Source: Erwinia piriflorinigrans CFBP 5888 (GTDB taxonomy: Bacteria; Pseudomonadota; Gammaproteobacteria; Enterobacterales; Enterobacteriaceae). Taken from it: DNA of 64,000 bases. This document shows positions 1-8,207 of the stretch, piece after piece. The notes beneath the pieces were generated by a model. The model ran no database searches, was not told where the DNA came from, and worked only from the letters and a program-made list of their open reading frames with translations. The stretch is from assembly GCF_001050515.1 (NCBI RefSeq), contig NZ_CAHS01000014.1, positions 1 to 64,000 of the forward strand, read 5' to 3'. Numbering within the stretch: the stretch's first letter is position 1; each line of letters opens with the position of its first letter. Made by a program: the position numbers and the translations under genes.

Positions 1-44
1 TTTTAATCAATTGGTCGCAGGTTCGAATCCTGCACGACCCACCA
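1..44 (+). tRNA. tRNA-Lys(TTT), 3' half only
   Basis: The first 44 bases are the 3' half of a tRNA-Lys, starting at U33. The anticodon TTT is at 2-4, the anticodon-stem 3' strand follows, then a T arm with GGTTCGAATCC and the acceptor end CGACCCACCA ending at 44. The 5' half lies outside the window. In E. coli a lysine/valine tRNA cluster ends just upstream of nadA, which agrees with the genes that follow. Confidence 0.93.
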
Positions 45-50
45 ATGTAG

Positions 51-75
51 AAAGGCGCCCTAAAGGCGCCTTTTT
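51..75 (+). terminator. Rho-independent terminator of the tRNA-Lys transcript
   Basis: The arms AAAGGCGCC (51-59) and GGCGCCTTT (65-73) form a 9-bp stem with a 5-base loop, followed by a short T run. The hairpin begins 7 bases after the tRNA 3' end. Two more copies of the same hairpin lie at about 258-283 and 414-438. Confidence 0.85.
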
Positions 76-413
76 GCCATGCAGATTCGGGCAGGGTTTG
101 AACCTGCAGCAGGCCGGGTCGAGCGCAGGGAGACAGCGTTGGGGCAGGGTTTGATCCTGCAGCAGGTCGGGTCGAGCCCAGCGAGACAGCGTTGCCAGCG
201 GCAACGACCCGTAGGGCGAGGCGCAGCCGAAGTCATCCTGCACGACCCACCAATGTAGAAAGGCGCCCTAAAGGCGCCTTTTTGCTATGTAAATTCGGGC
301 AGGGTTCGAACCTGCAGCAGGTCGAGTCGAGCGAAAGCGAGACAGCGTTGCCAGCGGCAACGACCCGCAGGGCGAGGCGCAGCCGAGTCATCCTGCACGA
401 CCCACCAATGTAG

Positions 414-438
414 AAAGGCGCCCTAAAGGCGCCTTTTT
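414..438 (-). terminator. Third copy of the repeat hairpin, also 3' of the Ada/AlkA gene
   Basis: The AAAGGCGCC/GGCGCCTTT hairpin lies two bases beyond the stop codon of the minus-strand repair gene. It has a T run on both strands, so it can end transcription from either side. The last codons of that gene are written in repeat-flanking sequence. Confidence 0.6.
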
Positions 439-439
439 G

Positions 440-1951
440 CTATGCAAATTCGGGCAGAGATACAATCTCTAACTCATCTTTTGCCAGCCAGAGATGCATC
501 ACTGCGTAGCTTCGCCACGGACTCCATACAGCGGATCGCGATTGTGCCAGCTTTGCACTAATCATGCCCAGATTATTACGCACCACCAGATCCCCAGCCG
601 GGAAAGCATCCGGCCAGCGCAGTGCACGCATGGCAATGTACTGCGCTGTCCAGTCACCGATCCCCGGAATTTTTAGCAGTTGCTCAATGCTTCTCTCCGG
701 CTGACTGACCGCATCAAGATCCGGTGCCTTTAGCGCACAGCGGTCTGCCAGCGCTATGATGCAATGGCTGCGTGAGCTGATAATCCCCAAACTGCTAACC
801 TGATCGATAGTGCATTCTGCAACTCTTTCCGGCGTGGGTGAAAGATGTGATAACTGGGCGAAAGGCGTCGCGATCGCATCACCAAAAGCTTTAGCGAAAC
901 GGCCTGCAAGCGTGGCGGCGGCCTTAACGGTAATTTGCTGGCCGAGAATCGCTCGTACCGCCATTTCAAAACCGTCGAAAGCACCGGGGGCGCGAAGTCC
1001 GGGATGTACTGCCAGAGAAGGGCGCAATAGTGGATCCAGGCTGAGCTGCTGTGCAATCAGGTCCGGCCGGGCGCTGAGGTCAAACAGATTGCGCAATCTG
1101 CGCAGCAAAAGTGACAAGACTGGAGTCAATGAGTGGGTAAACTCCACCCGCAAAGCATTTTTCACCGCTATTTGAGTAACTCGAATCCATCCCGTGTGCT
1201 CCCCCAGACGCACGGTGCGGGCATAGCTGTTCTCCTCGACATATTCAACGCCTGACAGAGCGCGCTGTCGCAAAAAGTTCAGCATCGCCTGCCAGTCAAA
1301 GGGCGGACGGTAGCTCAATAGCAACCTTGATGTATCAGTGCTGTTTATCACGTTATCCTGCCGCGCACTCGTTTTACGCAGAGATGAGGGCGGCATGCGG
1401 TAATGACTGCTGAACACGGCGTTAAAACGGCGCAGGCTGCCAAACCCACTGGCATAAGCAATATGGGTAATCGGCAGCTCAGTTTCAGTGAGTAGCTGTT
1501 TTGCCAGCAGCAACCGCCGCGTCTGGCGCAGCTCCAGCGGTGATACCCCTAGCTCCCTCTTGACGATGCGCCGCAGCTGACGGAGGCTGAGGTGAAATTC
1601 TGCCGCGATATCATCCAGACTTTCAGTTTGTTCGGCCAGCCCTTCATCAATGCGTTGTACCAGCCGCTCGGCAATACGCTGACCGTTGTCTACCGGCGCA
1701 TTACCGGGTGCTAACTCGGGGCGGCAGCGCAAGCAGGGTCGAAAAGAGGCCTTTTCTGCGGCTTCCGCAGTGGCAAAAAACAGGCAATTCTCCGCGCGTG
1801 GGGCCTTGACCGGGCATACCGGACGACAATATATATGGGTAGAGGTCACGCCAACGTAAAATACGCCATCGAAGCGTACATCACGCGAAGTCAGCGCACG
1901 ATAAGCCGAAATAGGGTCGATCATGATGTGGCCCTGTTTAAATGAATTCAT
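440..1951 (-). CDS. alkA: Ada methyl-phosphotriester domain / AraC HTH / AlkA-type 3-methyladenine DNA glycosylase fusion
   Basis: This protein should both sense methylated DNA backbone and excise alkylated bases. The N-terminal domain has the four zinc cysteines of Ada (C42, C46, C73, C76; motifs YCRPVCP and CLRC), of which the first is the methyl acceptor in Ada. An AraC-type helix-turn-helix covers about 100-190. The C-terminal half is an AlkA-type glycosylase with a helix-hairpin-helix at about 425 (IPGIGDWTA) and a probable catalytic Asp at 454 (PAGDLVV). At 503 aa it equals Ada-N plus AlkA; the Ada methyltransferase domain is supplied by the divergent ogt. The upstream start has a GAGG about 11 bases away; a second Met at residue 10 (1924) is the likely alternative. 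The gene is absent at this site in E. coli. Confidence 0.88.
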   Translation of the reverse strand: MNSFKQGHIMIDPISAYRALTSRDVRFDGVFYVGVTSTHIYCRPVCPVKAPRAENCLFFATAEAAEKASFRPCLRCRPELAPGNAPVDNGQRIAERLVQRIDEGLAEQTESLDDIAAEFHLSLRQLRRIVKRELGVSPLELRQTRRLLLAKQLLTETELPITHIAYASGFGSLRRFNAVFSSHYRMPPSSLRKTSARQDNVINSTDTSRLLLSYRPPFDWQAMLNFLRQRALSGVEYVEENSYARTVRLGEHTGWIRVTQIAVKNALRVEFTHSLTPVLSLLLRRLRNLFDLSARPDLIAQQLSLDPLLRPSLAVHPGLRAPGAFDGFEMAVRAILGQQITVKAAATLAGRFAKAFGDAIATPFAQLSHLSPTPERVAECTIDQVSSLGIISSRSHCIIALADRCALKAPDLDAVSQPERSIEQLLKIPGIGDWTAQYIAMRALRWPDAFPAGDLVVRNNLGMISAKLAQSRSAVWSPWRSYAVMHLWLAKDELEIVSLPEFA

Positions 1952-1991
1952 CGCAGGTTAAACCTCAAATCCGCAGTTTTCGCGCTGCTTT

Positions 1992-2022
1992 CGGACATTA
2001 AACTATTTTATCCCTATGTCCG
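1992..2022. promoter_or_regulatory. Inverted repeat between the divergent repair genes (candidate operator)
   Basis: CGGACAT (1992-1998) and ATGTCCG (2016-2022) form a perfect 7-bp inverted repeat with a 17-bp AT-rich spacer, centred in the 140-bp gap between the Ada/AlkA gene and ogt. AraC-type regulators usually bind direct repeats, so the owner is uncertain; the self-encoded Ada/AraC domain is the obvious candidate. No exact copy of the E. coli Ada box was found. Confidence 0.35.
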
Positions 2023-2091
2023 TAAACGGCCAGTGGCAGATGGCAGAAAAGGCATAATCTCTACTGATGCCGATTGTTAAGGAGAAGAAGC

Positions 2092-2583
2092 GTGACTTTC
2101 TATTACAAAAAGATGCACTCCCCAATAGGAGAACTCACTCTGATCGCTGCTGAAAACAGCCTCACTGCCGTACTGTGGGAAAATGACGAGCTGCCTGCTG
2201 CACGTTTTCATCCGCATGAGGAGGATCAACACCATACGATCCTGATTGAGGCAGAGCGACAGCTGGGCGAATACTTCGCTGGCCAGCGTCAGCAGTTTGC
2301 GTTGCCACTGACATTTATTGGCACCGAGTTTCAAAAAAAAGTCTGGAGCGCACTGATCGCCATTCCTTTTGGAGAGACACGGAGCTACCGGCAGATTGCC
2401 CAACAAATTGGTCATCCCGATGCGGTGCGTGCGGTAGGGGCGGCAAACGGGCGCAATCCGCTGCCCATTTTCGCCCCCTGTCATCGGGTGATCGGCAGCA
2501 ATGGAAAGTTAACCGGATTTGCCGGGGGGCTGACGAATAAAGCCTTCTTACTGCGGCTGGAGGGTGGGCAGCAGCGGGTATGA
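2092..2583 (+). CDS. ogt: Methylated-DNA--protein-cysteine methyltransferase
   Basis: Suicide repair enzyme that moves the methyl group of O6-methylguanine or O4-methylthymine onto its own cysteine. The active-site motif PCHRV is present with the acceptor at Cys130, preceded by the DNA-binding region with RAVGAANGRNP. The 163-aa length is typical of Ogt/AdaB. The GTG start is chosen because AAGGAGAA lies 5 bases before it; a TTG six codons upstream overlaps that ribosome site. It is divergent from the Ada/AlkA fusion, and the pair together supplies the functions of Ada, AlkA and Ogt. Confidence 0.92.
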   Translation: MTFYYKKMHSPIGELTLIAAENSLTAVLWENDELPAARFHPHEEDQHHTILIEAERQLGEYFAGQRQQFALPLTFIGTEFQKKVWSALIAIPFGETRSYRQIAQQIGHPDAVRAVGAANGRNPLPIFAPCHRVIGSNGKLTGFAGGLTNKAFLLRLEGGQQRV

Positions 2584-2650
2584 GAGGGGCTTAAACGTCC
2601 CGTAGCCGAGGTGAGAAATCCAGCGACAACAGGCGATATTTCCGCTATCT

Positions 2651-2668
2651 TGTTTAGCATATAAAACA
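2651..2668. promoter_or_regulatory. NadR-type operator upstream of nadA
   Basis: TGTTTA-N6-AAAACA matches the NadR operator TGTTTA-N6-TAAACA at 11 of 12 arm positions and lies 73 bp before nadA. NadR represses nadA-pnuC and nadB in enterics when NAD is plentiful. A second palindrome (GGCCTTT/AAAGGCC, 2684-2698) follows between this box and the gene and may form a leader hairpin. Confidence 0.65.
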
Positions 2669-2741
2669 AATAAGTGATGAGGCGGCCTTTTAAAGGCCAT
2701 TCCATGCTTAATGCGTTAATTTAAAGAAACGAGAGTGGTTT

Positions 2742-3803
2742 ATGAGCCTGATGTTCGATGCCGATGCTGCCGTCTATCCTTTCCCGGCTAAACCCATCCG
2801 CTTATCCAGCGATGAAAAACAGACTTATCGCACGAAGATTAAACGTCTGTTGCAAGAGCGTGATGCGGTTATGGTGGCTCACTATTACACCGACCCGGAA
2901 ATACAGGCGCTGGCGGAAGAGACCGGGGGCTGTGTTGCCGATTCGCTGGAGATGGCACGCTTTGGCAGCCAGCATCCCGCCGCCACGCTACTCGTCGCCG
3001 GGGTGCGTTTTATGGGGGAAACGGCCAAAATCCTCAGTCCTGAAAAAACGATTCTGATGCCAACGCTGCAAGCGGAATGCTCTCTTGACCTCGGTTGCCC
3101 AATCGAAGAATTCAGCCAGTTTTGCGATGCGCACCCCGATCGTACTGTGGTGGTATACGCGAACACGTCTGCGGCGGTGAAAGCGCGTGCTGATTGGGTG
3201 GTCACATCAAGTATTGCCGTGGAACTGATCGAGCATCTCGACAGTCTGGGGGAAAAAATCATTTGGGCACCTGACCGCCATCTTGGGCAGTATGTTCAGC
3301 GACAAACCGGTGCTGATATCTTGTGCTGGCAGTCAGCCTGTATTGTCCACGATGAGTTTAAAACTCAGGCGCTACAACGTATGAAGTTACTCTATCCCGA
3401 AGCGGCCGTGCTGGTGCATCCCGAATCGCCACAGGCGATCGTCGATTTGGCCGATGCGGTAGGATCGACCAGTCAGCTAATTCAGGCAGCACGAACGTTG
3501 CCACAAAGGCAGATAATCGTGGCGACCGATCGCGGTATTTTTTACAAAATGCAGCAGGCCTGTCCCGACAAAGCGCTGCTGGAAGCCCCTACTGCTGGCG
3601 AGGGAGCGACCTGCCGCAGCTGTGCCCGCTGTCCCTGGATGGCAATGAATGGTCTGCAAGCCATTGCTAACGGGTTGGAGCAGGGGGGCAGTGAACATGA
3701 GATTCTGGTGAGCGACGCGCTGCGAGAAGGTGCATTGATCCCACTCAATCGTATGCTAACCTTCGCCAGGGATCTCAAGATTAAGGTCAGGGGCAATGCC
3801 TGA
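2742..3803 (+). CDS. nadA: Quinolinate synthase
   Basis: Condenses iminoaspartate (from NadB) with dihydroxyacetone phosphate to quinolinate, the de novo precursor of NAD, in the cytoplasm. The three 4Fe-4S cysteines are at 113, 200 and 297, the same numbers as in E. coli NadA, within motifs LQAEC, QSAC and CRSCARC. The 353-aa length is close to the 347 of E. coli. pnuC follows 28 bp later, so the two probably form the usual nadA-pnuC operon under the NadR box upstream. Confidence 0.97.
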   Translation: MSLMFDADAAVYPFPAKPIRLSSDEKQTYRTKIKRLLQERDAVMVAHYYTDPEIQALAEETGGCVADSLEMARFGSQHPAATLLVAGVRFMGETAKILSPEKTILMPTLQAECSLDLGCPIEEFSQFCDAHPDRTVVVYANTSAAVKARADWVVTSSIAVELIEHLDSLGEKIIWAPDRHLGQYVQRQTGADILCWQSACIVHDEFKTQALQRMKLLYPEAAVLVHPESPQAIVDLADAVGSTSQLIQAARTLPQRQIIVATDRGIFYKMQQACPDKALLEAPTAGEGATCRSCARCPWMAMNGLQAIANGLEQGGSEHEILVSDALREGALIPLNRMLTFARDLKIKVRGNA

Positions 3804-3831
3804 AACTTCTTATCAGGGTAATGAGGACAAT

Positions 3832-4533
3832 ATGGATTTTTTTAGCACGTCGAATATTTTGTTTCATATCCCCCTTGGGACGGGTGGATACGATCTGTCA
3901 TGGATAGAAGCAACCGGAACTATCGCCGGTCTGTTGTGTATCTGGTTGGCCAGTCTTGAGAAGATCGTCAACTACGCTTTTGGCCTGATCAACGTCACGC
4001 TGTTTGCCGCCATTTTTTTCCAGATTCAGCTTTACGCCAGCCTGCTGCTACAGCTGTTTTTCTTTGTCGCCAACCTTTACGGCTGGTACGCATGGAGTCG
4101 GCAGACCAGCCAACACCAGCAGGCACTAAATATTCGCTGGCTGCCCCGCAAGCAACTGTTCGGCTGGATCGCTGGCATTGTAGTGGCGATCGCCCTGTTA
4201 ACGCGTTATATCGACCCGGTATTTGCTTTCCTGACACGAGCTGCGGTGATGCTTATGCAGGCACTGGGGCTTAATGTCACCATGCCTGCGCTTCAGCCTG
4301 ATGCTTTCCCATTCTGGGACTCGTGCATGATGGTACTGTCAATTGCCGCAATGATTCTGATGACACGTAAATACGTGGAGAACTGGCTATTGTGGGTGGC
4401 GATTAACGTCATAAGCGTGATGATCTTTGCCCGTCAAGGCGTCTACGCGATGGCGCTGGAGTATGTCTTACTGACGTTAATCGCGCTCAACGGCTCCTGG
4501 CTATGGATGAAGCGCGCCGGTCAACAACGATAG
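3832..4533 (+). CDS. pnuC: Nicotinamide riboside transporter PnuC
   Basis: Inner-membrane facilitator for nicotinamide riboside, an NAD salvage substrate. The 233-aa protein is largely hydrophobic with about seven predicted membrane segments and the family motif YGWYAWSR. The start MDFFSTSN matches the E. coli PnuC N-terminus and has GAGG seven bases upstream; an in-frame ATG at 3796 overlapping nadA would add an unrelated 12-residue tail. It lies in one transcription unit with nadA. Confidence 0.95.
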   Translation: MDFFSTSNILFHIPLGTGGYDLSWIEATGTIAGLLCIWLASLEKIVNYAFGLINVTLFAAIFFQIQLYASLLLQLFFFVANLYGWYAWSRQTSQHQQALNIRWLPRKQLFGWIAGIVVAIALLTRYIDPVFAFLTRAAVMLMQALGLNVTMPALQPDAFPFWDSCMMVLSIAAMILMTRKYVENWLLWVAINVISVMIFARQGVYAMALEYVLLTLIALNGSWLWMKRAGQQR

Positions 4534-4547
4534 ACGATGCCCGCGTT

Positions 4548-4583
4548 TTCCGCCCGGACCAAAACGTTTTGCGCCGGGCGGAA
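4548..4583. terminator. Hairpin between convergent pnuC and zitB
   Basis: TTCCGCCCGG (4548-4557) pairs perfectly with CCGGGCGGAA (4574-4583), and the loop contains the palindrome AAAACGTTTT. It starts 15 bp after the pnuC stop and 31 bp before the end of zitB, and could serve both genes. The T tract (CTTTTT) on the plus strand begins about 8 bases beyond the stem. Confidence 0.6.
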
Positions 4584-4613
4584 GATGACGCTTTTTGGGT
4601 AGGAAAAGCGGGT

Positions 4614-5543
4614 TCAATGGTGGTGGCGATCGTCATCACTATTTGACTGAATCCACTGGCGGTCACAATGGTCAGATTCACAGCGTTGGTACTCCATTTG
4701 CACCGTTGCGTGTGCAATCTGGTAATGATGATACAAATAATCATGAATATGGTGTAACAGGGCATCATGATCGCGTGGCGGAATCACCTGAACATGAAGC
4801 GTGATCAGCGGCTTTTCTCCTATCTGCCACAAATGCACATGATGTACATTGCGTACCTCGGGGATATTGAGAACCAGTGCACGTTTTAGCTTCGCAATAT
4901 CGATGTGTTGTGGTACTCCCTCCAAAAGCTCATGGCCGCTCTCTTTGATCAGCCTCCAGCCACTGCGCAATACCAGTACTGACACTAAAATTGACAGTAT
5001 CGGGTCTATGGGCGTCCATCCGGTAAACAGAATAACCAGCGCGGCGACAATAGCGCCGACGGAGCCGAGCAGATCTCCCAGTACATGGAGTGCAGCAGCA
5101 CGAACGTTAAGGTTTTTCTCCCCGCTACCGTGATGCAGTAGCCAGAAAGAGAGCAGGTTTGCCAGCAGGCCACCTACCGCGACAATCAGCATCATGCTGC
5201 CTGCTACCGGTTGCGGATGCCAGAAACGTTGCAGTGCCTCCCAGACGATCAGCACGGTTATCCCCAGCAGGGCGATAGCATTAACAAATGCGGCCAGTGT
5301 CGTTAAACGCAGCAAGCCAAAAGAGTGACGTCCGCTGGGCCTTCGGCGTGCGAACTGGGTCGCCAGCAGTGCAATCAGCAGGGCTGCCGCATCGGTCAAC
5401 ATATGCCCGGCATCTGCCAGTAACGCCAGGGAGCCAGAAAGCAGGCCGCCTGCCACTTCTGCCAGCATAAATACGGCTGTAACAATAAATGCTGTCAGCA
5501 GACGTGTACGATTACCATTCTGCTCAGTGTGATGGTGAGCCAT
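4614..5543 (-). CDS. zitB: Zinc transporter ZitB (cation diffusion facilitator)
   Basis: Proton-coupled zinc efflux protein of the inner membrane. It has the CDF layout of about six membrane segments and a cytoplasmic C-terminal domain. The metal-site residues are visible in segment 2 (D44/A/G/H47 through D51) and segment 5 (H153, D157). The N-terminus (MAHHH) and C-terminus (DDDRHHH) are histidine-rich, which suits zinc binding. The 309-aa length and the position between pnuC and ybgS match E. coli. Confidence 0.95.
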   Translation of the reverse strand: MAHHHTEQNGNRTRLLTAFIVTAVFMLAEVAGGLLSGSLALLADAGHMLTDAAALLIALLATQFARRRPSGRHSFGLLRLTTLAAFVNAIALLGITVLIVWEALQRFWHPQPVAGSMMLIVAVGGLLANLLSFWLLHHGSGEKNLNVRAAALHVLGDLLGSVGAIVAALVILFTGWTPIDPILSILVSVLVLRSGWRLIKESGHELLEGVPQHIDIAKLKRALVLNIPEVRNVHHVHLWQIGEKPLITLHVQVIPPRDHDALLHHIHDYLYHHYQIAHATVQMEYQRCESDHCDRQWIQSNSDDDRHHH

Positions 5544-5768
5544 AATTTTCCCGTTTAGTGAACAAACTCTGCTTCAATAATATCAATAAAATGAAGCCTG
5601 ACTTTGAATTCCGCTAAATTTATGCCACGGCAGGCAGATATTGGGAAATGCGATCGAATTCCGGCACTTAGTAAAAAGGTCAGAGAAAGAGAAGTCTGCT
5701 CAGCAGGTGTGATATCCAGCTGGCGGCCAACCGGGATTGGTTCGGGGGGGAGGGGGGATAATGAAGGT

Positions 5769-5795
5769 AAAAAAACAGGAGAGCCGCAGCTCTCC
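5769..5795 (-). terminator. Rho-independent terminator of ybgS
   Basis: On the minus strand GGAGAGC and GCTCTCC form a 7-bp stem with a 4-base loop, followed by a run of seven T. It lies about 30 bp beyond the ybgS stop. The stretch from here to zitB (5544-5768) holds no convincing gene. Confidence 0.85.
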
Positions 5796-5823
5796 ATCGG
5801 TAATCAATCTGTGCGAAGCGAAC

Positions 5824-6153
5824 TTACTGGCTGGTACCGTCAGTTTTAGTATTCGCGCCGACACCGACTTTGGAATTGATGTTGGTGCATTTGCCGTCTT
5901 TACACTGAGTATTTTTGTGCACGTCATTTGCACTCATGCCGTGATGCTTTTTCTTATGTTTGAGCGCGCTGCTACCTTCAGTATTGATTTTACTGTTATC
6001 AACATGATTAGGTGCCAGGTTATCCTTCGCTCCGGGTGCTATTGCGCCCGCGTCTGCCGCCGCATTAGCTGAACCGTTACCGCTTGCTGCCATAACGGCG
6101 CCGCTACCCAAGGTCATTGCTGCTGTCAGCAATACAATTGCAAATTTTTTCAT
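5824..6153 (-). CDS. ybgS: YbgS-like small secreted protein
   Basis: Protein of about 109 aa with a clear signal peptide (KK, hydrophobic core, VMAA cleavage region near residue 22). The mature part is small, polar and low-complexity with the conserved HKNTQCKDGKC segment and the ending KTDGTSQ, as in E. coli YbgS. The function is unknown. GGAG lies seven bases before the chosen ATG; the ATG directly upstream (6156) would leave only four. The zitB-ybgS-aroG order is the enterobacterial one. Confidence 0.88.
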   Translation of the reverse strand: MKKFAIVLLTAAMTLGSGAVMAASGNGSANAAADAGAIAPGAKDNLAPNHVDNSKINTEGSSALKHKKKHHGMSANDVHKNTQCKDGKCTNINSKVGVGANTKTDGTSQ

Positions 6154-6433
6154 CATTCTGCTCCATTAAGTATTGAAAATTGTCTGACCAACTCTATCGA
6201 TGAGTTAACTCAATTTGCTTATGTGCAGAGAATATTCTACCTATGAGCAAATCGTAAAAGTGAACACGCTTTATGCAAGTTATAGCTTTAGAATTGTAGA
6301 CAGCATGCAGGAGAAATCAAATTCGCCAGCCATATATAATCCTTAAAGCCGATTTACAGGGCAGAAGAGGCGCGTTAAATTGGAAGGGATGCGCCTGGTG
6401 TGCAGTAAGGCAATGTAATTACCTGGAAATATT

Positions 6434-7486
6434 ATGAATTATCAGAACGATGACTTAAGAATCAAAGAGATAAAGGAACTTCTTCCTCCCGTTGCTCTGT
6501 TCGAGAAATTCCCTGCCACGGAAAAGGCGGTGGCAACAGTCTCCTCAGCCCGTCAGTCGATCCATCAGATTTTACAAAAAAAAGACGACAGGCTGCTGGT
6601 CGTGATTGGCCCATGTTCAATCCACGATACCGTTGCGGCAAAAGAGTATGCCAGCCGTCTACAGTCTCTGCGCGAAGAGCTGAAAGATTCACTTGAGGTG
6701 GTGATGCGCGTTTATTTTGAAAAACCGCGTACTACCGTAGGCTGGAAGGGGCTAATAAACGATCCGCACATGGATGGGAGCTTCTGCATCAACGACGGCC
6801 TGCGCATCGCCCGTCAGCTGCTCGTAGAGATCAATGACATCGGACTACCGACAGCCGGAGAGTTCCTTGACATGATCACGCCGCAGTACGTTGCCGATCT
6901 GATGAGCTGGGGCGCGATTGGGGCGCGTACGACAGAGTCGCAGGTACACCGCGAGCTTTCTTCTGGCCTGTCCTGTCCCGTAGGTTTTAAAAATGGCACT
7001 GATGGAACCATCAAAGTGGCAATTGATGCAATCGGTGCAGCCAGTGCGCCACACTGCTTCCTGTCGGTCACCAAATATGGTCACTCGGCCATCGTTGAAA
7101 CCAGTGGCAACTCGGACTGCCACATCATTCTGCGTGGAGGTAAAGAGCCAAACTACAGTGCGCATCACGTTAACGAGGTAAAAACCGGTCTGCAAAAAGC
7201 GGGACTGCCGACCCAGGTGATGATCGACTTCAGTCATGCGAATAGCAGTAAGCAGTTTAAAAAACAGCTCACGGTTGCTGAAAATGTAGCGCAGCAGATT
7301 GCTGATGGTGAGCAGGCAATTATCGGCGTGATGATTGAAAGCCATTTGGTGGAAGGCAATCAGAGCCTTGAGAGCGGGGAAGAGCTTGTTTACGGCATGA
7401 GTGTAACGGACGGCTGTATTGGCTGGGAAGATACTGAAACCGTGCTGCGGCAGCTGGCTCAGGCGGTGAAACGGCGTCGAAAATAA
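6434..7486 (+). CDS. aroG: 3-deoxy-7-phosphoheptulonate (DAHP) synthase, Phe-sensitive type
   Basis: First enzyme of the shikimate pathway: phosphoenolpyruvate plus erythrose 4-phosphate gives DAHP. The 350-aa protein aligns over its length with E. coli AroG, with the metal and substrate motifs VVIGPCSIHD, FEKPRT, GWKGLINDP, GARTTESQ and DFSHANSSK. Type I AroG enzymes are inhibited by phenylalanine. A TATAAT lies at 6335-6340; a good TyrR box was not found, only a half-site TTTACA at 6353. Confidence 0.97.
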   Translation: MNYQNDDLRIKEIKELLPPVALFEKFPATEKAVATVSSARQSIHQILQKKDDRLLVVIGPCSIHDTVAAKEYASRLQSLREELKDSLEVVMRVYFEKPRTTVGWKGLINDPHMDGSFCINDGLRIARQLLVEINDIGLPTAGEFLDMITPQYVADLMSWGAIGARTTESQVHRELSSGLSCPVGFKNGTDGTIKVAIDAIGAASAPHCFLSVTKYGHSAIVETSGNSDCHIILRGGKEPNYSAHHVNEVKTGLQKAGLPTQVMIDFSHANSSKQFKKQLTVAENVAQQIADGEQAIIGVMIESHLVEGNQSLESGEELVYGMSVTDGCIGWEDTETVLRQLAQAVKRRRK

Positions 7487-8207
7487 TCTCGGCGGATCAT
7501 TTGTAGCACTCAGCACGTTGGAAACCTGATGCGCCAGAGTGCTCTTTCAAATACGTGTTTCCCCAACCGTCCACCGTCGTGGTACTGCTTTACCTTTTGC
7601 TGGTCACGCTGGTGCAACGTTCGTCGGAACCTTTTTAGTCATATTGAGAAAAGCATTTTGTTAAATTGCGAATCTCGCAGTGGCATTGAAATGGACTTCA
7701 GGTTGGGGGAATATTCAATTATTTAACAACTTTTCTTGTTTGCACTTTAAGTTTGCTTTTCTCAGCAGTTACACGGGCAACCCGCCTCCACGCTCAAACC
7801 CTCTCTTCGATAATTTCATCGCTGCTCCAGTTTCAAAAATACGGTATGCCTCCTGTTAACCTCACTATTGAATATCATGGTAATGCCAGATTCAGATAAA
7901 AAAATATTCCAATAAAGTAGAAATAAAAATGAGTAAAATAAGAGTTAATCTTTGTATCAATCAATCAATAAAAATTGATACTCAATGGTTTAAAAAATTA
8001 AAACGAAATTTACCGGATGTTAAAGGATGATTACTGACAATCAGCGGGAAATTGCCATGCCATAATTGGTATTGATTCATTAAACCATTTAGAAAAATGT
8101 GATTAATCTGTTGACAGCTATGTGAGATAAAGAGTATTGAGTATGAATGCCGCAATACAGGAGATGCCACCAAACCCGTAATTTGACAATATTCCAGGGA
8201 GGAGCAG
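7487..8207. other. AT-rich gap between aroG and the RHS gene
   Basis: About 720 bp with no convincing gene. The first part holds a weak hairpin after aroG (AGCACTC 7505-7511 with GAGTGCT 7537-7543), a possible aroG terminator. A short hydrophobic reading frame around 7560-7640 has no ribosome site. From about 7720 the composition becomes strongly AT-rich, marking the left side of the foreign segment. The last 100 bp carry the probable promoter and ribosome site of the RHS gene. Confidence 0.6.
8111..8140 (+). promoter_or_regulatory. Candidate sigma-70 promoter of the RHS gene
   Basis: A perfect -35 TTGACA (8111-8116) is followed after 18 bp by TATTGA (8135-8140), 4 of 6 to the -10 consensus. 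Transcription would start about 60 bp before the gene. The start codon at 8208 has a very strong GGGAGGAG three bases upstream. Confidence 0.4.

Larger units (their letters stand above)
28..440 (+). repeat. Tandem repeats of the tRNA-Lys 3' end plus terminator
   Basis: A block of about 50 bases, made of the last 17 bases of tRNA-Lys (TCCTGCACGACCCACCA), a short spacer and the GGCGCC terminator hairpin, occurs at 28-77, 236-285 and 391-440. The spacers are themselves related. Each carries a T-arm-like element (GCAGGGTTTGAACCTGC at 91-107, close copies at 144-160 and 299-315) and a GC-rich stretch ending GGCGAGGCGCAGCCGA. The first spacer has an extra partial duplication of about 53 bp. This resembles the rtT repeats after E. 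coli tyrT, which also reuse a tRNA 3' end. Repeated attachment-site remnants are the other reading. Confidence 0.85.

Noticed and set aside
6340-6360. TyrR box in the aroG promoter region
   Set aside because: Only one half (TTTACA) is good; the partner half is one base too close and poor. The claim is not supportable from sequence alone.
7529-7726. 65-codon plus-strand frame after aroG
   Set aside because: No ribosome site, no domain and it runs from GC-rich into AT-rich sequence. It looks like chance.
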